Origin: Nymphalis io
Taxonomy: Eukaryota; Arthropoda; Insecta; Lepidoptera; Nymphalidae
Assembly: GCF_905147045.1 (NCBI RefSeq)
Contig: NC_065908.1
Coordinates: 9,238,001-9,302,000, forward strand
Direction of reading: 5' to 3'
DNA: 64,000 nucleotides
A model generated the notes under the pieces. That model had not been told where the DNA came from and ran no database searches. It was given only the letters and a program-made list of their open reading frames with translations. Shown piece after piece: positions 52,851-64,000 of this stretch. The position numbers and the translations under genes are program-made. The first letter of the stretch is position 1; the number at the start of each line of letters is the position of its first letter.

Positions 52851-54525
52851 TATTTCTATACATTTCTAAAGCTATTTTTAGAATGTTTATATGCATATAT
52901 TTTGTAAGTTATATAAGGTCGGAATTTATTTGTTGTAATCTTTAATTTCAGGTATTTCTACAAACAATTTTCACGTGAATTTAAAATAAGATCATTGATA
53001 TCATTGAACGGGTTAATTTAGTATTAATATTTAAATAAAATGCTGCGGTCTTAAAGACCCACGCTGGGTGTTAGTAGCGAGGGTTAATCTATAGCAAAAC
53101 CGAGCAAGGTATCTCAAAATAGGGACGTCTAAAATAGTTTATTGTAATATTTTTATTTTACTTATATGTTACATGTCAGAATTAATACGCACAAATTGAA
53201 TATAAGATGGAACTGCTTTATTTATTTATTAACATTATATAAAAAAAAACAAGTAGTACATATAGTATGCAAAAACGGCCTTATCACTGACAATGATCTC
53301 TTCCAGGCAACCTTTATAAAAAAAATAATCGTATCATTATGTTTCCAATACTAATAGGTCTGAAATGCGTAGCTCAATATATCATCAAAATTTATTATAC
53401 AAATATAAAACTATTATTATTGTTTTCTACATAAACTGAAACGAATGAAGACAAATCATTCAATGAACAGTTTCATTTTATGAATAAACGCCGTGCGCGC
53501 GAGCGTCTTAACGTCGTCTTAAAGTTTCATCGCGCTTTATGTTTAACGCTTAAAACATCTTATTACTACACTTATTTGGAAACTTTTTTATAACGGAAGT
53601 TTTTTTTAGTCCATGCTCTATTTTAAACTAACAATGCAATATGCTCATTGAACACTTTATCATATCGAGCATTGTAAAAGCACAAATTGATTGCCAAAGC
53701 GCTCGTGTGACAGCGGTAGAAAAAACTTTGTAGCGTTTATTTTAACACCCGTGCTAACGATGCCTTACGATTATAAAAACAACTTGCTTTTATACATAAA
53801 TGAGGATTCAATTTTTGAAATTTTATTAATATTTAATAACAAATAATAATTAATTATTCCACAAATGATAGCCCTACAACAAGCTATATTCACGGAACGT
53901 GTTAACTTGTCCCAGCCTCGTTGAAGACAATAGACCGATACAAGTATGATATTAATTGCGGAACAAACGAACGAATTCCGCAACAACTGATAGTCTAATA
54001 TTGTTTACGGTGGCCAATTGTTGTAAGCATATAGCAACAGGGTTTACATCTCCATTTTGATTTAAAAAATAGCATATTAATGCTAATAATAACTGTCAAA
54101 ATGTTTTTGTTAGTTATCACATTAATTATATTACATTAAACGATTACGTTACGCGAAACGACTAAAAAATTACAGAATTCGAATTTCTTTTTTGAAAATG
54201 ACATATGTCACGTGATCCCTTACATTACAAAATAAAGTTTTATCCAAGCAGTTTGTCGGCTCGACACTTTATACGGGCTTTTGACAGAAAATCTTGAGAA
54301 TCGGACGCTAAAGCACTTAAAGTATGGGTGTATTAAGCTAAAAATCTCTTAGTCTGCTCTTACCACACACTTGAGCTAATTGTGCGGGAATATTCTAGTC
54401 TAGTCTAGATTTGCCTGTCATTCGTCAATGCTATGTAGAAATCGACAATGAATTTCTTGTAAGAACACTTATTGGTCATACAGATATATCTATTATATGA
54501 CAGAAAAAGCCGATATTTTTCATGG
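52851..54525. other. AT-rich spacer, nothing recognised
   Basis: 1.7 kb with no repeat family or gene recognised. A GC-richer piece lies around 53488-53515 (GCCGTGCGCGCGAGCGTC). Small frames here have no motif. Confidence 0.45.
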
Positions 54526-54526
54526 G

Positions 54527-54835
54527 CGCCAAACAGCAATACTCAGTATTATTGTGTACCAGTTTTTTTTATGAAATAGATAGGTGGACTTGCAAAATGG
54601 CCACCTGTTGGTAAGTGGTCACCACCACCCATTGACATTGTAAGAAATATCAACCATTCTTTACATCGCCAATGCGCCAAAAACCTTGGGAACTAAGATG
54701 TTATGTCCCTTGTGCCTGATGATGTAAGCGATGGGCAACATTTCTGCCAATGCCAATTTCTATGAGCGTTGGTGACCACTTATCATCAGCTGGCCTATAT
54801 ATATGCTCCTCCACCTACCTATTCTATAAAAAAAG
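54527..54835. mobile_element. Family B foldback (reverse half joined to forward half)
   Basis: 54527-54558 is a forward 5' piece (CCAAACAGCAATACTCAGTA). 54560-54717 is a reverse copy of the 3' half (GATAGGTGGACTTGC to CCCTTGTGCCTG). 54718-54835 is a forward 3' half (ATGATGTAAGCGATGGGC to CCTATTCTATAAAAAAAG). The two 3' halves face outward and form a long imperfect hairpin. Confidence 0.82.
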
Positions 54836-55218
54836 CTAGCCTTGATGTAGTATCAACGAATTGAAAATTAACTATATTCAAACATTATTATAAGGAAAAA
54901 CTACTAACGTAAGTGAAACGTAAACGAACGTCTAATACTTTTCAATTAAAACTTAGACACCAGTCGCAGTATACCGTGACAGGTTAGTCTCCTTAAATAT
55001 CAAGATTTCCCGGTCGTCGTATTCTCTAGGCGGAAACTTCCCCGTTGAACTTTGGACAATGAAGTGATATCAGGATATTAATTACGTCCTGAACCGTACC
55101 TTATCAGTTACACTTGTGGAGTTGGAGGTGTTACTTTCTATAGTATTTGTTTATATAGTATATAAATTTAATATATTTTATATATTTCTATTAGTTTTTA
55201 ATTACGTCATAGGTACAA
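54836..55218. other. AT-rich spacer, nothing recognised
   Basis: No gene or repeat family recognised. Confidence 0.45.
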
Positions 55219-55546
55219 TTTGAGTAACCGTAACACCGTAACAGCCTGTGAATGTCCCACTGCTGGGCTAAAGGCCTCCTCTCCTCTTTTTGAGGAGAAG
55301 GTTTGGAGCTTATTCCACCACGCTGCTCCAATGCGGGTTGGTAGAATTCACATGTGGCAGAATTTCAGTGAAATTAGACACATACAGGTTTCCTCACGAT
55401 GTTTTCCTTCACCGTAAAGCACGAGATGAATTATAATCACAAATTAAGCACATGAAAATTCAGTGGTGCTTGCCCGGGTTTGAACCCACGATCATCGGTT
55501 AAGATTCACGCGTTCTTACCACAGGGCCATCTCGGCTTTTTTGAGT
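55219..55546 (-). mobile_element. Family A SINE, full length, reverse, 7-bp TSD
   Basis: The tail AACCGTAACACCGTAACAGC and complete body run to the head (ACCACAGGGCCATCTCGGC). TTTGAGT at 55219-55225 and 55540-55546. The plus-strand frame inside (55220-55417) is SINE sequence. Confidence 0.9.
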
Positions 55547-56740
55547 GACTTTATTGATTTATACAAAGAAAATACTGGGGTCTTTGTAGTATAGTACAAG
55601 TTTTTTTTTATTTAATACAGTATGGTAGTCGGCCTTAGCCAGTACTGCTAATCTATAACGATTACAATACGTTCCCGAATCAATTTCAATCCAACTTTGA
55701 CTGTTCTATATTTATTCGATTCGGTGTCATAACCAAACGTGATTGTTAATTTTTATAGTAAGTCCATAATTAAATTAAAGAATAGGAAAACGGATAAGCA
55801 GCAACGATGACGCTTTGATTCGATTGCAATAGACCGACAATTTGTTAGTAGAATTATCCCCTGGAAAACAGCAGTAAAGATGCAAAGTGTACTATTTCTG
55901 TGTGTTATTAGAATAACCGACGAGTGGGTACTAGCTACCCAAACGGGTCAGCATATAATTCTATCACATTGATTAATGAAATTTCTTATCGGCAATAGTT
56001 ATCATTACTTTGAAAAAAAATTAATAATTATTTTTGTCCTTAAATAATAAACTTTATTTGCAAAGTAATAAGAATGGTATTTTCAAGTTTTTAATCTAAT
56101 ATTTATTTCGGTGTACATCCTAACTTGAAGGTAAATTTTAAAAGTCAGTTCTAATTTTTCTTTTAAAGAATATCATCGCAATATTCTTCAATTCAAGCCG
56201 TCAACGCCATCTAGAGGTAAGTAAGCAAATTGAAATATCAGAAATATGAAGGCGAAAAAACTGTTGCTAACATCATGAATTGTTATATTTGCTCGAAGTT
56301 TTCCTAAGCGTTCAAACTCAAGATTGAAAACAGAAATATTTTATACAAATCCAATGTTTTTACTTCAATATTTATCTAGTTTCAATTCCAAACGGTAAAG
56401 CGGCAAAGCGTTCAGTCAATAAATTGCAAGTTATTAAAATAAAGACTCAGCGCAGCGGTTATTTGCTCAGCGGAATTGAGACTGTTTGCCGCCTGTGTGT
56501 ATAATGCTTTATCGTCGCGTCTCTTGAACCCCGGTATAGAAACAGCGTAATAGACTAAGTAAAATACTGGAATGCAGTGGTATTTCGTTTATTTGCCGAT
56601 TTATATAAGTGTTGACTTAATGGAGACATTTTTTTAATGTTGATAATTTACATTTTTATAAAATTCTCATATTCTGTTTTTTATTTACGACGTCAGCGAC
56701 GACGTCATTCATTATGACTTTTTCTAAATATTCTAATTCG
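55547..56740. other. AT-rich spacer, nothing recognised
   Basis: No recognisable repeat or gene; one stretch around 56200 reads ACGCCATCTAGAGGTAAG (reverse CTCF-like core). Confidence 0.4.
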
Positions 56741-56744
56741 CTCA

Positions 56745-56950
56745 TTTAGGGGGTATTTGCCTTAGTCACCACGCTAGGCAGGCGGGTAGATGACCGCAGT
56801 AGCTGGAAATCTTTCGCTGATAACGCTGCTGTCCGCTATCAGGATTTTCATTTATTTCCAGCCACGCAAATGCGTGGTTATACCGCTAAGATTTTGGTCG
56901 CTAGAGCCTCGTTAAAATTTGGCGTTCTTGGGGCTTTCATCTAGAAATAT
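56745..56950. other. GC-richer unclassified block with hairpins
   Basis: About 200 bp with TGCCTTAGTCACCACGCTAG, GGCGGGTAGATGACCGCAG and GCTGGAAATCTTTCGCTGAT. It also has a perfect hairpin CCACGC-AAAT-GCGTGG (56862-56877). Frames are short in all directions. No family assigned. Confidence 0.45.
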
Positions 56951-57689
56951 TCGACGGTGATAACCTGAAAAAAAAACAGAATTCTCTTGCTTTATTTAAA
57001 AATAGAATATCTATGTGTGCGAATTTAAAAGTAATATCAAGTAACTATTACTGCGTTGTGAATTTTCTGAATTACTCCTGGAAATATGAGTAAGGCTACG
57101 TCCGGAAAACGATAATTTATTAAATTAAGTTAATCATTTTACATTTTTCATAAATTGTCAAAGCTTTGGCAGAATTCTAAAAAGTATTCTTGTTAGTGAG
57201 TTGAGTGAAAAATAAATCAGCCTTGAATATCTTCTGATCTTGTATTATCCGAGTATGATTATTGTACGGGAATAATGTTCGGATAGAATTTTCAACTTTG
57301 ATTTTCAACAAGACGGCCACAACATGCATTTTAAGGTACAATATACATTTTTTTTGTATTATTTATAATATTATAACTTAAGCAATATGTTTTATAATAC
57401 TGAAATACTAAAATTGTTAACCACATTTCTATAGAATAAAAAATTAAAAACAAATAATTAATAACATTGACAATAAAGCTATAAATATTACAATTAATAT
57501 TTCATTTATCACATTAATAACATATGAAAAAGTAAATTAAATATGAAAACAATAAATAGTTATTAATTAAAAATTTCAAAATTTATTAAATATTAATTTT
57601 TTGATATATTATGTGCTTTAATTGTTCAGTTATTTTTGATTTTTATATTATTATCTTTACAATACTTTTTATAAGTCAATCCTAGAGGA
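56951..57689. other. AT-rich spacer, nothing recognised
   Basis: Very AT-rich, no gene seen. Confidence 0.45.
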
Positions 57690-57945
57690 ACAGCCTGTAA
57701 TTTTCACTCCTTTTAAGGCTTAGAGCTTATTCCACCTCGCTGCTCCAATGCAGGTTAATGGATACATAAGTGACAGAATTTCATCCGACAAATGCAGGTT
57801 TCCTCATGATCTTCCATCCTCAGTCTTCCATCCAACAAGAGATGATTGAGAAAATTAACCAAATGAAAATTTAGTGGTGCTTGCTCAGGTTCGAACCCGC
57901 AAACTTCCATTACGATTCACGTATTCTGGAATATCTTAGCCAATC
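57690..57945 (-). mobile_element. Family A SINE, old reverse copy
   Basis: GAACAGCCTGTAATTTTCAC to a reverse B box (GGTTCGAACCC) and a degenerate head; several deletions. Confidence 0.78.
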
Positions 57946-58150
57946 CTTGATATAATCTATTATTCTAAAATGTTTTAAATTCCTCTTTTTGTTAACTTAA
58001 CTTCATTTGTTTACTTGTGTTCCATAATAACACAGAAACTGAAGGAACCATCTTGCGTGAACGGTATTTAAATATATTCAGGATATTAAACGAGTTACGA
58101 TGCATACAGATATACTAAATGTTATTTACACTTGCTTGCATATAAACTAT

Positions 58151-58482
58151 ATACAGATTAAACAGTAACAGCCTGTTAATGTCCCGCTGCTGGGCCTCCT
58201 TTCCCTTTTTGAGGAGAAGGTTTGGAGCTTATTCTACCACGCTGCTCCAATGCGGGTTGGTAGAATACACATGTGGCATAATTTCAATGAAATTAGACAC
58301 ATGCAGGTTTCCTCACGATGTTTTCCTTCACCGTCAACCACGAGATGAATTATAATCACAAATTAAGAACATTAAAATTCAGTAGTGCTTGCACGGGTTG
58401 GGTTGACCCACGATCGTCGGTTAAGATTCACGCGTTCTAACCACTAGGCCATCTCGTGTCGTCGATACAGATACAGATTAAA
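58151..58482 (-). mobile_element. Family A SINE, full length, reverse, 12-bp TSD
   Basis: ATACAGATTAAA at 58151-58162 and 58471-58482. The body has an 11-bp gap in the AGCCCAGCAG region (GCTGGGCCTCC) and a head ending CCATCTCG. Confidence 0.92.
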
Positions 58483-58603
58483 ACAAAACGTATATTACGA
58501 ACGTTCTATGATATGTTAATATTCTAACAAGAATAGTTAACAAGGAAACCACCCGTTCATCTCCCACGGCTGGGCAAAGATCTTGTCCTTAAGAAACAGG
58601 CGT

Positions 58604-58763
58604 TTAATTACCGTCTGTGTCTGTAGTTACACTGGTTAACTCAGCCTACAAACCGTTTAACAATACGAAGTATAGCTATGTGGCGGTACAATATGCTATG
58701 AGTGGATGATACCTACCCTGTATGGGTAGGTATCATCCACTTGCACAAAACCCTACCACCAAT
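58604..58763 (-). mobile_element. Family B SINE, reverse, with internal palindrome
   Basis: CTGTAGTTACACTGGTTAAC to CAAAACCCTACCACCAA. A perfect 18-bp inverted repeat at 58701-58741 replaces the normal CCCAGACGAGC stretch. Confidence 0.85.
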
Positions 58764-59535
58764 TAAATATGAAATAATAGAATATACATATAATAATAGA
58801 TAATAAATTCTTTAAATTAAAGAAATCTGTCGTCAGACAACGTCATTTTTTAAGTTAAGGTGAATTAAGAACTTTGCGTGTTTTTGTTTTTAAAAAGTTT
58901 TCTTATAAAAAAGTCGTTTTGTATTATCATTAGGTCCGAACGTGTATTTTTTTATTGATATAATCAAAATGAACTATTATGAGCCCATAAAATAAGAACC
59001 GGTTCCGTTGAACCGTTTCATCCTCTTCAAACGTGATACACATAATACGTCATATATATTTGTAATACAATTCACGTATACATATAAAAATAATAAAAAT
59101 ATATAACCTGGATAGACGTATGAATAAAATATAGTTCATGAGTGGATTTCGGCCACGAAATACACGAAGAAGATATTATTATAGAGTGTAAATGACACAG
59201 CATAGGACATCTTTAAGCGGGTCAAAATTCAAAAAGAACACGAAATGAACTCCTGTATTTTTTACCTTTAACGTAAATTGTTAGAAAGGCAAAAATAACC
59301 ACAGTCTTACGCAGCAGAAGTTATACTAAAGGGTCTTTCACATCGAACGTTTATTTATATATATTTTTTCTATTTTCGTGGTAATTATAATCTGTTTCAT
59401 TTTTCAGATCCGACATTGTCCAGATCAGCCTCGGAATCCAGAATCAGATTAATTAAAAAATAAAAATAAAAATAAATTGATAGGAAGACACAACAAAGAC
59501 ACGGGCAACACGTCTGAAGCGACTAAAAGATAACC
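58764..59535. other. AT-rich spacer, nothing recognised
   Basis: No gene or repeat family recognised. Confidence 0.45.
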
Positions 59536-59541
59536 TTATAA

Positions 59542-59568
59542 GTATATATATATATATATATATATATA
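59542..59568. repeat. TA microsatellite
   Basis: Pure TA repeat. Confidence 0.9.
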
Positions 59569-59655
59569 CTAACGTATAGTGTTTTGTTAATTGTAAAAGC
59601 CTCTTTCATTTTCCTCAAGTGTCCGGCTTGCCCGCGGCCACGCGTTCTAAGCACT

Positions 59656-59824
59656 AAGCCGAGATGGCCTAGTGGTTAGAACATTTAGGAAAACATCGTG
59701 AGGAAACCTGCATATGTCTGATTTAATTGAAATTATGCCACATGTGTATTCTACCAACCCCCCCTCAAAAAGGGAGAGGAGGCCTTAGCCCAGCAGTGGG
59801 ACATTAACAGGCTGTTACTGTTCT
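59656..59824 (+). mobile_element. Family A SINE with internal deletion
   Basis: The A-box end of the head (GCCGAGATGGCCTAGTGG) jumps at AACATTT to GGAAAACATCGTGAGGAAAC, losing the B box. A second gap occurs at CCAACCCCCCCTC. Tail GCTGTTACTGTT. Confidence 0.88.
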
Positions 59825-59827
59825 GCC

Positions 59828-59904
59828 AACTGGTCCAACTGGTCTGGTGTTACAACTGGTCTGGTGTTACAACTGGTCTGGTGTTACAACTGGTCCAGTG
59901 ATAC
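59828..59904. repeat. 17-bp minisatellite, four units
   Basis: AACTGGTCTGGTGTTAC repeats at 59837, 59854, 59871 and (variant) 59888, with a partial unit from 59828. It begins right after the SINE tail. Confidence 0.93.
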
Positions 59905-60132
59905 CGTTTAGTCTAATTGCATTTATTTTCTTATATAGGGGACAATTTGTTTCTGTTTGTCTGTTAGTCTTTATATACGTCCGGCCCAGGTCCATTTCAG
60001 AGTGGGAATACACTTGATATGTCTCTTGCCTTTGTTCTTAACCGCGACTATTATTAAACAATTATTAAATTGCAAAATATATTAAATTGCACAACATGCA
60101 AATGAACGATCAATTAATACAATAAAAAAACA

Positions 60133-60135
<3 letters not shown>

Positions 60136-60199
<64 letters not shown>
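60136..60199. repeat. Long TA microsatellite (about 64 bp)
   Basis: Continuous TA repeat; likely length-variable between individuals. Confidence 0.95.
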
Positions 60200-60204
<5 letters not shown>

Positions 60205-60938
60205 TCTTTGGCTAAAAATACCTAGTCACGAACAAATATAAAAAGTTAACAAATTAAAAGGACATAAACAGCTCGTTTCGGAAATGCTACCGTCACCTGT
60301 GTACACGCCCTTACCCCTGGAACCTGCATATTAAAATAACAGGACACAAAAATGAAATGTAGCTCGCATTACGTAAGCCGAAACATGAGTGCCAGCTGTG
60401 ATATATAACATCTGCTCAATGATTTATTCACTCGCTGATTCATATATTTTTTTCATTCGCAGCCAGTGACGCTTCTCGATGGTATTTAAAATCCTTTTTT
60501 TTTATTCACAGCTTAAAAATTGAATAAGAAATTTTGCAATAGTAGAACAGGTTATAAAATGTGTTAAAACTATAGATTGTGTAAATGATTTTATACAACA
60601 AATAATTGCCGTTGCAATATCAGAAAAACAAAATACCGTTCCTTTAATAAAATTCGGTAATTAAACTGGCTTTCAGTTTCTGTTTTTTTTTTTTGTTCAA
60701 TTTAAATTTCAATACATTATCAGAAAAGGCATAATAGCATTTGCAATCACAAAGAGGTATCCGACCTCTTTGTGAAATGCCATTCCCACACTGAAATATT
60801 GGACATGTGTACTTAACTTATACATATTATGTAAGTTATAAAAAAAAAAAAAAAAGTTATACGAGTACGCCATCGTGTTTATCATGCATCGTTTTACATT
60901 CTATTTAGAATAGGTAAGCGATACTGATTATATATATT
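60200..60938. other. AT-rich spacer with a small hairpin
   Basis: AAAGAGGTATCCGACCTCTTT (two 7-bp arms) at about 60751-60772. No genes. Confidence 0.5.
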
Positions 60939-61266
60939 ATAGACATTTCCTAAAAAGCCGAGATGGCCTAGCGGTAAGAACGCGTGAATCTTAACCGATG
61001 ATCGTGGGTTCAAACCCGGGCAAGCACCACTGAATTTTCATGTGCTTAATTTGTGATTATAATTCATCTCGTGCTTTACGGTGAAGGAAAACATCGTGAG
61101 GAAACCTGCATGTGTCTAATTTCACTGAAATTCCGCCACATGTGAATTCTACCAAAACGCATTGGAGCAGCGTGGTGGAATAAGCTCTAAACCTTATCCT
61201 CAAAAAGAGGAGAGGAGGCCTTTAGCCCAGCAGTGGGACATTCACAGGCTGTTACGGATAGACATT
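60939..61266 (+). mobile_element. Family A SINE, full length, 9-bp TSD
   Basis: ATAGACATT at 60939-60947 and 61258-61266. Good A and B boxes, tail GCTGTTACGG. Confidence 0.9.
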
Positions 61267-61269
61267 CCT

Positions 61270-61560
61270 TCTGTAGGAATTATTAAGCACAGCTTACATC
61301 GCCAATGCCTACCTAACTTTGGAACTAACGGCCTTACTTATTACGTTGCTTGCCGGCTATTTAATTAAACATTGATTTCTCTCTTTCTGTCATTATGGGC
61401 TTGAGATTCGAAAGAAAAATACACAGCATTGTTTAATTGATCACTCGCTAAACAAATTTTATAATTAAGACCGTAGATGTTATGTCCCTTATACGTGTAG
61501 CTACGTTGGCTTACTGACTCTTCAAACCAAAACACGACACGAATAAGTATTGTAACGGCA
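61270..61560 (-). mobile_element. Old family B SINE, reverse, holding a family E insert
   Basis: 61289-61330 (CTTACATCGCCAATGCC) and 61478-61560 (TTATGTCCCTTATACGTG to AAGTATTG) are the two halves. Between them, 61355-61476 is family E (CTCTCTTTCTGTCATTATGG, GCATTGTTTAATTGATCACT, CGCTAAACAAATTTTATAAT). Inverted ends TTAATTAAACATTG and CATTGTTTAATTGA support MITE status. Confidence 0.68.
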
Positions 61561-61567
61561 ATATATA

Positions 61568-61892
61568 TGTGTATATCACTGGTGGTAGGGCTTTGTGCCA
61601 CTGGTAGTAGGGCTTTGTGCAAGCTCGTCTGGGTAGGTACCACCCACTTATCAGATATTCTACCGCAAAACAGCAATACTTGATATTGTTGTGTTCCGGT
61701 TTGAAGGGTGAGTGAGCCAGTGTAATTACAGGCACAAGGGACATAAAATCTTAGTTCCCAAGGTTAGTCGCGCATTGTCTATAAGCGATGGTTGACATTT
61801 CTTAGAATGCCAATGTCTAAGGGCGTTTGGTGACCACTTACCATCAGGTGGCCCATATGCTCGTCCACCTTCCTATTCTATAAAAAAAAAAA
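61568..61892 (+). mobile_element. Family B SINE, full length, duplicated 5' end
   Basis: The first 22 bases (CACTGGTGGTAGGGCTTTGTG) occur twice in tandem (61578 and 61599) before the complete body. Ends CTATTCTATAAAAAAAAAAA. Confidence 0.9.
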
Positions 61893-62830
61893 ATATATGT
61901 GGTGCATCATGCATTATATTATACCGTCATATTTGACGACCCCACCTACCACCAAGTATACTTCAAAACTATACTTATATATTTAATAATATTATGTTTG
62001 TATATTTAAAGGTAAAATAATACATAACATGCGCCATATCCCAAATTTTAATCAAAAGAATAATATTTATATTTACACAAAAATATATATTGAGGACACT
62101 TATCCGTCGATGTCTTGGATGACAGAAATATCAGCATTTTTATTTTCCCCTCTTGTCACCATATTTATCCCAACATGCATTTACAAGTTACACAAGTTCA
62201 ATATTCGTTATTATCACCCTAATATTTGAGATATTAAGGGCTATATTCGTATAACAACATAGGCGTGTACTCTTAAATTCGGGAATCTTGTCTTACAGAA
62301 GCACTTGAGACCTGTTAAGGGCCATGTAAGTGTCGAAGTCCTCTAACGACCTCAACACTTGGATGTGGTGTAGTCCCTTTTAGGGTTCAGTACTATAGCA
62401 ACTAAATTAGTTTCAATTTAATATATTCCTTTAAAAAAGTATCTGTTTTATAAACTTTAACTTAAAATCTCGTTGAGTTTCTTTCGCCGGTTTTTATCAG
62501 GTCTGAGGTGTTTATTTCCGAACGTGTAAAAAAAGGGTAACGCTTCTATATTGAATTAAGATTTTTGACTTTTTATTGAAAAATTAGTCCGACCAGCCGC
62601 GTCATCTCTCGCCGAATGTTAAAATATGAATTGGGTAAACTTCTAAAAGGTGATCATCTAATTTCGATTGATCTGACACTGAGCTTCGATATGAAGACTT
62701 CCCTTTTAAAGATTTTTGGCGCATTTGAATATTTGCGAGATATCGGCTTTTAATTGTCATTTTCTCATAAAGCTGAGTATATATATAAAATGTATTAATG
62801 CATCCTCTGTGTATTAAGATTCTTCTTAAG
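61893..62830. other. AT-rich spacer, nothing recognised
   Basis: No gene or repeat family recognised; a 66-codon plus-strand frame (62029-62229) has no motif. Confidence 0.42.
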
Positions 62831-62832
62831 GG

Positions 62833-62893
62833 AGGAAAGGGAGAGGAGGCCTTAGCCCTGCAGTGGGACATTAACATGCTGTTACTATTACTG
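62833..62893 (+). mobile_element. Family A SINE 3' fragment
   Basis: AAAGGGAGAGGAGGCCTTAG to GCTGTTACTATTACTG. Confidence 0.82.
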
Positions 62894-63347
62894 TGTATTA
62901 ATTGCGAAATGCGTAACCATAATATATTGCGTTTTTCTTGGTTTGCAAATATCTTTCTTTAATATAAGGATTACAATTGTTTATTGATTGCTAAAGTGAA
63001 AACTACCTCCGGTTCTAAAATAAATACTCTGTACGTTGCCGGCCCTAAAGTAATGAGTAGGCTCATATCAGTTCGAAAAAAAATCGCCGGTGAAAGCTGG
63101 TTCCACAGAGATAATTATGTTATTTATTGTTATTAAAAATAAACTGACATTCGAAATAATATTGTTCTATAGTTAAAATTAAATCACAATAAAAGTAAGA
63201 ATTATTTATCTTAATATAAAAAAATACATTATATTTTTTAATAATTGAAATACTTATTTAAATAAATATTAAAAAACATAAACAACGAAACTAATTACAC
63301 ACAAAGCTATAAATAAAAATCTCATCAGCCTAAATCCCGAATTCCGA
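62894..63347. other. AT-rich spacer, nothing recognised
   Basis: No gene or repeat family recognised. Confidence 0.45.
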
Positions 63348-63694
63348 CATCGTCACACAGTACAGTACAGTACAGTAACAGCCTGTTAATGTCCCACTGC
63401 TGGGCTAAGGCCTCCTCTCCCTTTTGAGGAGAAGGTTTGGAGCTTATTCCACCACGCTGCTCCAATGCGGGTTGGTAGAATACACATGTGGCATAATTTC
63501 AATGAAATTAGACACATGCAGGTTTCCTCACGATGTTTTCCTTCACCGTCAAGCACGAGATGAATTATAATCACAAATTAAGCACATGAAAATTCAGTGG
63601 TGCTTGCCCGGGTTTGAACCCACGATCGTCAGTTAAGATTCACGCGTTCTAACCACTAGGCCATCTCGGCTTGCAACGTCGTCATCGTCACACA
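63348..63694 (-). mobile_element. Family A SINE, full length, reverse, 12-bp TSD
   Basis: CATCGTCACACA at 63348-63359 and 63683-63694. The tail is TACAG repeats (GTACAGTACAGTACAGTAAC), the body is complete and the head is intact. Confidence 0.94.
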
Positions 63695-63972
63695 CAATAT
63701 TTTATTACGACAGAACCACCAAAAGGTATAGGACGTAAAAAAAACACTTGACCCATTTTTCAGGTGCTCCAAATCTTCACCGTGAGGGTGCTCGACATTT
63801 GAAATACTTTTACGTCACTCAAAATGGCGGATACAAGCTTACATTCAACTTTTCCGTTTTTAGTTTACTTTGATTCTATGTATTTTTGACATCTAGTCAA
63901 GCCAAACAACCGTAGCAGGAAAATATTTGACTTAACTAAACATACAAATAGGAAGTTTAAAAGAAAAGAAAT

Positions 63973-64000
63973 GAAAGCCTGTAAATGTCCTACAGCTGGG
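63973..64000 (-). mobile_element. Family A SINE, cut by window end
   Basis: AAAGCCTGTAAATGTCCTAC and AGCTGGG are the reverse 3' end of another copy. Confidence 0.75.

Overview
The window looks like AT-rich, repeat-saturated chromosomal DNA from a moth or butterfly, most likely a nymphalid-type butterfly. That reading rests on the recurring poly(A)-tailed and tRNA-derived SINE families and on the non-LTR retrotransposon types present, not on any host marker gene. I found no convincing host protein-coding gene, rRNA, functional tRNA or CRISPR array. Nearly every long open frame belongs to a retrotransposon.

Layout. 0.4-5.4 kb holds SINEs, a CR1-like LINE 3' end and AT-rich spacer. 5.55-13.05 kb is a three-level nest: a decayed plus-strand R4/Dong-like LINE (split RT and restriction-like endonuclease) is interrupted by a minus-strand Jockey/CR1-superfamily LINE, which is interrupted by a plus-strand RTE-clade LINE flanked by an 11-bp target-site duplication. 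13-37 kb is a field of SINE copies (called families A, B, C and D here), short MITE-like elements (family E), an RTE/BovB-like remnant on the minus strand (22.2-23.1 kb) and other LINE scraps. 37.44-40.90 kb contains a full-length RTE element with an intact 987-codon ORF, inserted into a minus-strand family A SINE. 45.85-49.0 kb is a decayed CR1-like LINE. 49-64 kb is again SINEs, microsatellites, foldbacks and unassigned spacer.

How the parts relate. The RTE protein carries an AP-endonuclease and a reverse transcriptase, enough in principle for target-primed reverse transcription. The SINEs encode no protein and must borrow LINE machinery. The sequence hints at the lender for family B: its 3' end shares a hairpin and poly(A) context with the CR1-like LINE. 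The RTE and CR1-like LINEs, which belong to different clades, share a 32-nt 5'-leader module (30/32 identical). Insertion order can be read from target-site duplications and nesting, so the window is a small stratigraphic record of retrotransposition.

Family names A-F are labels of convenience for this window. Clade assignments come from motif reading, without database search. Element ends are exact only where a target-site duplication is stated.
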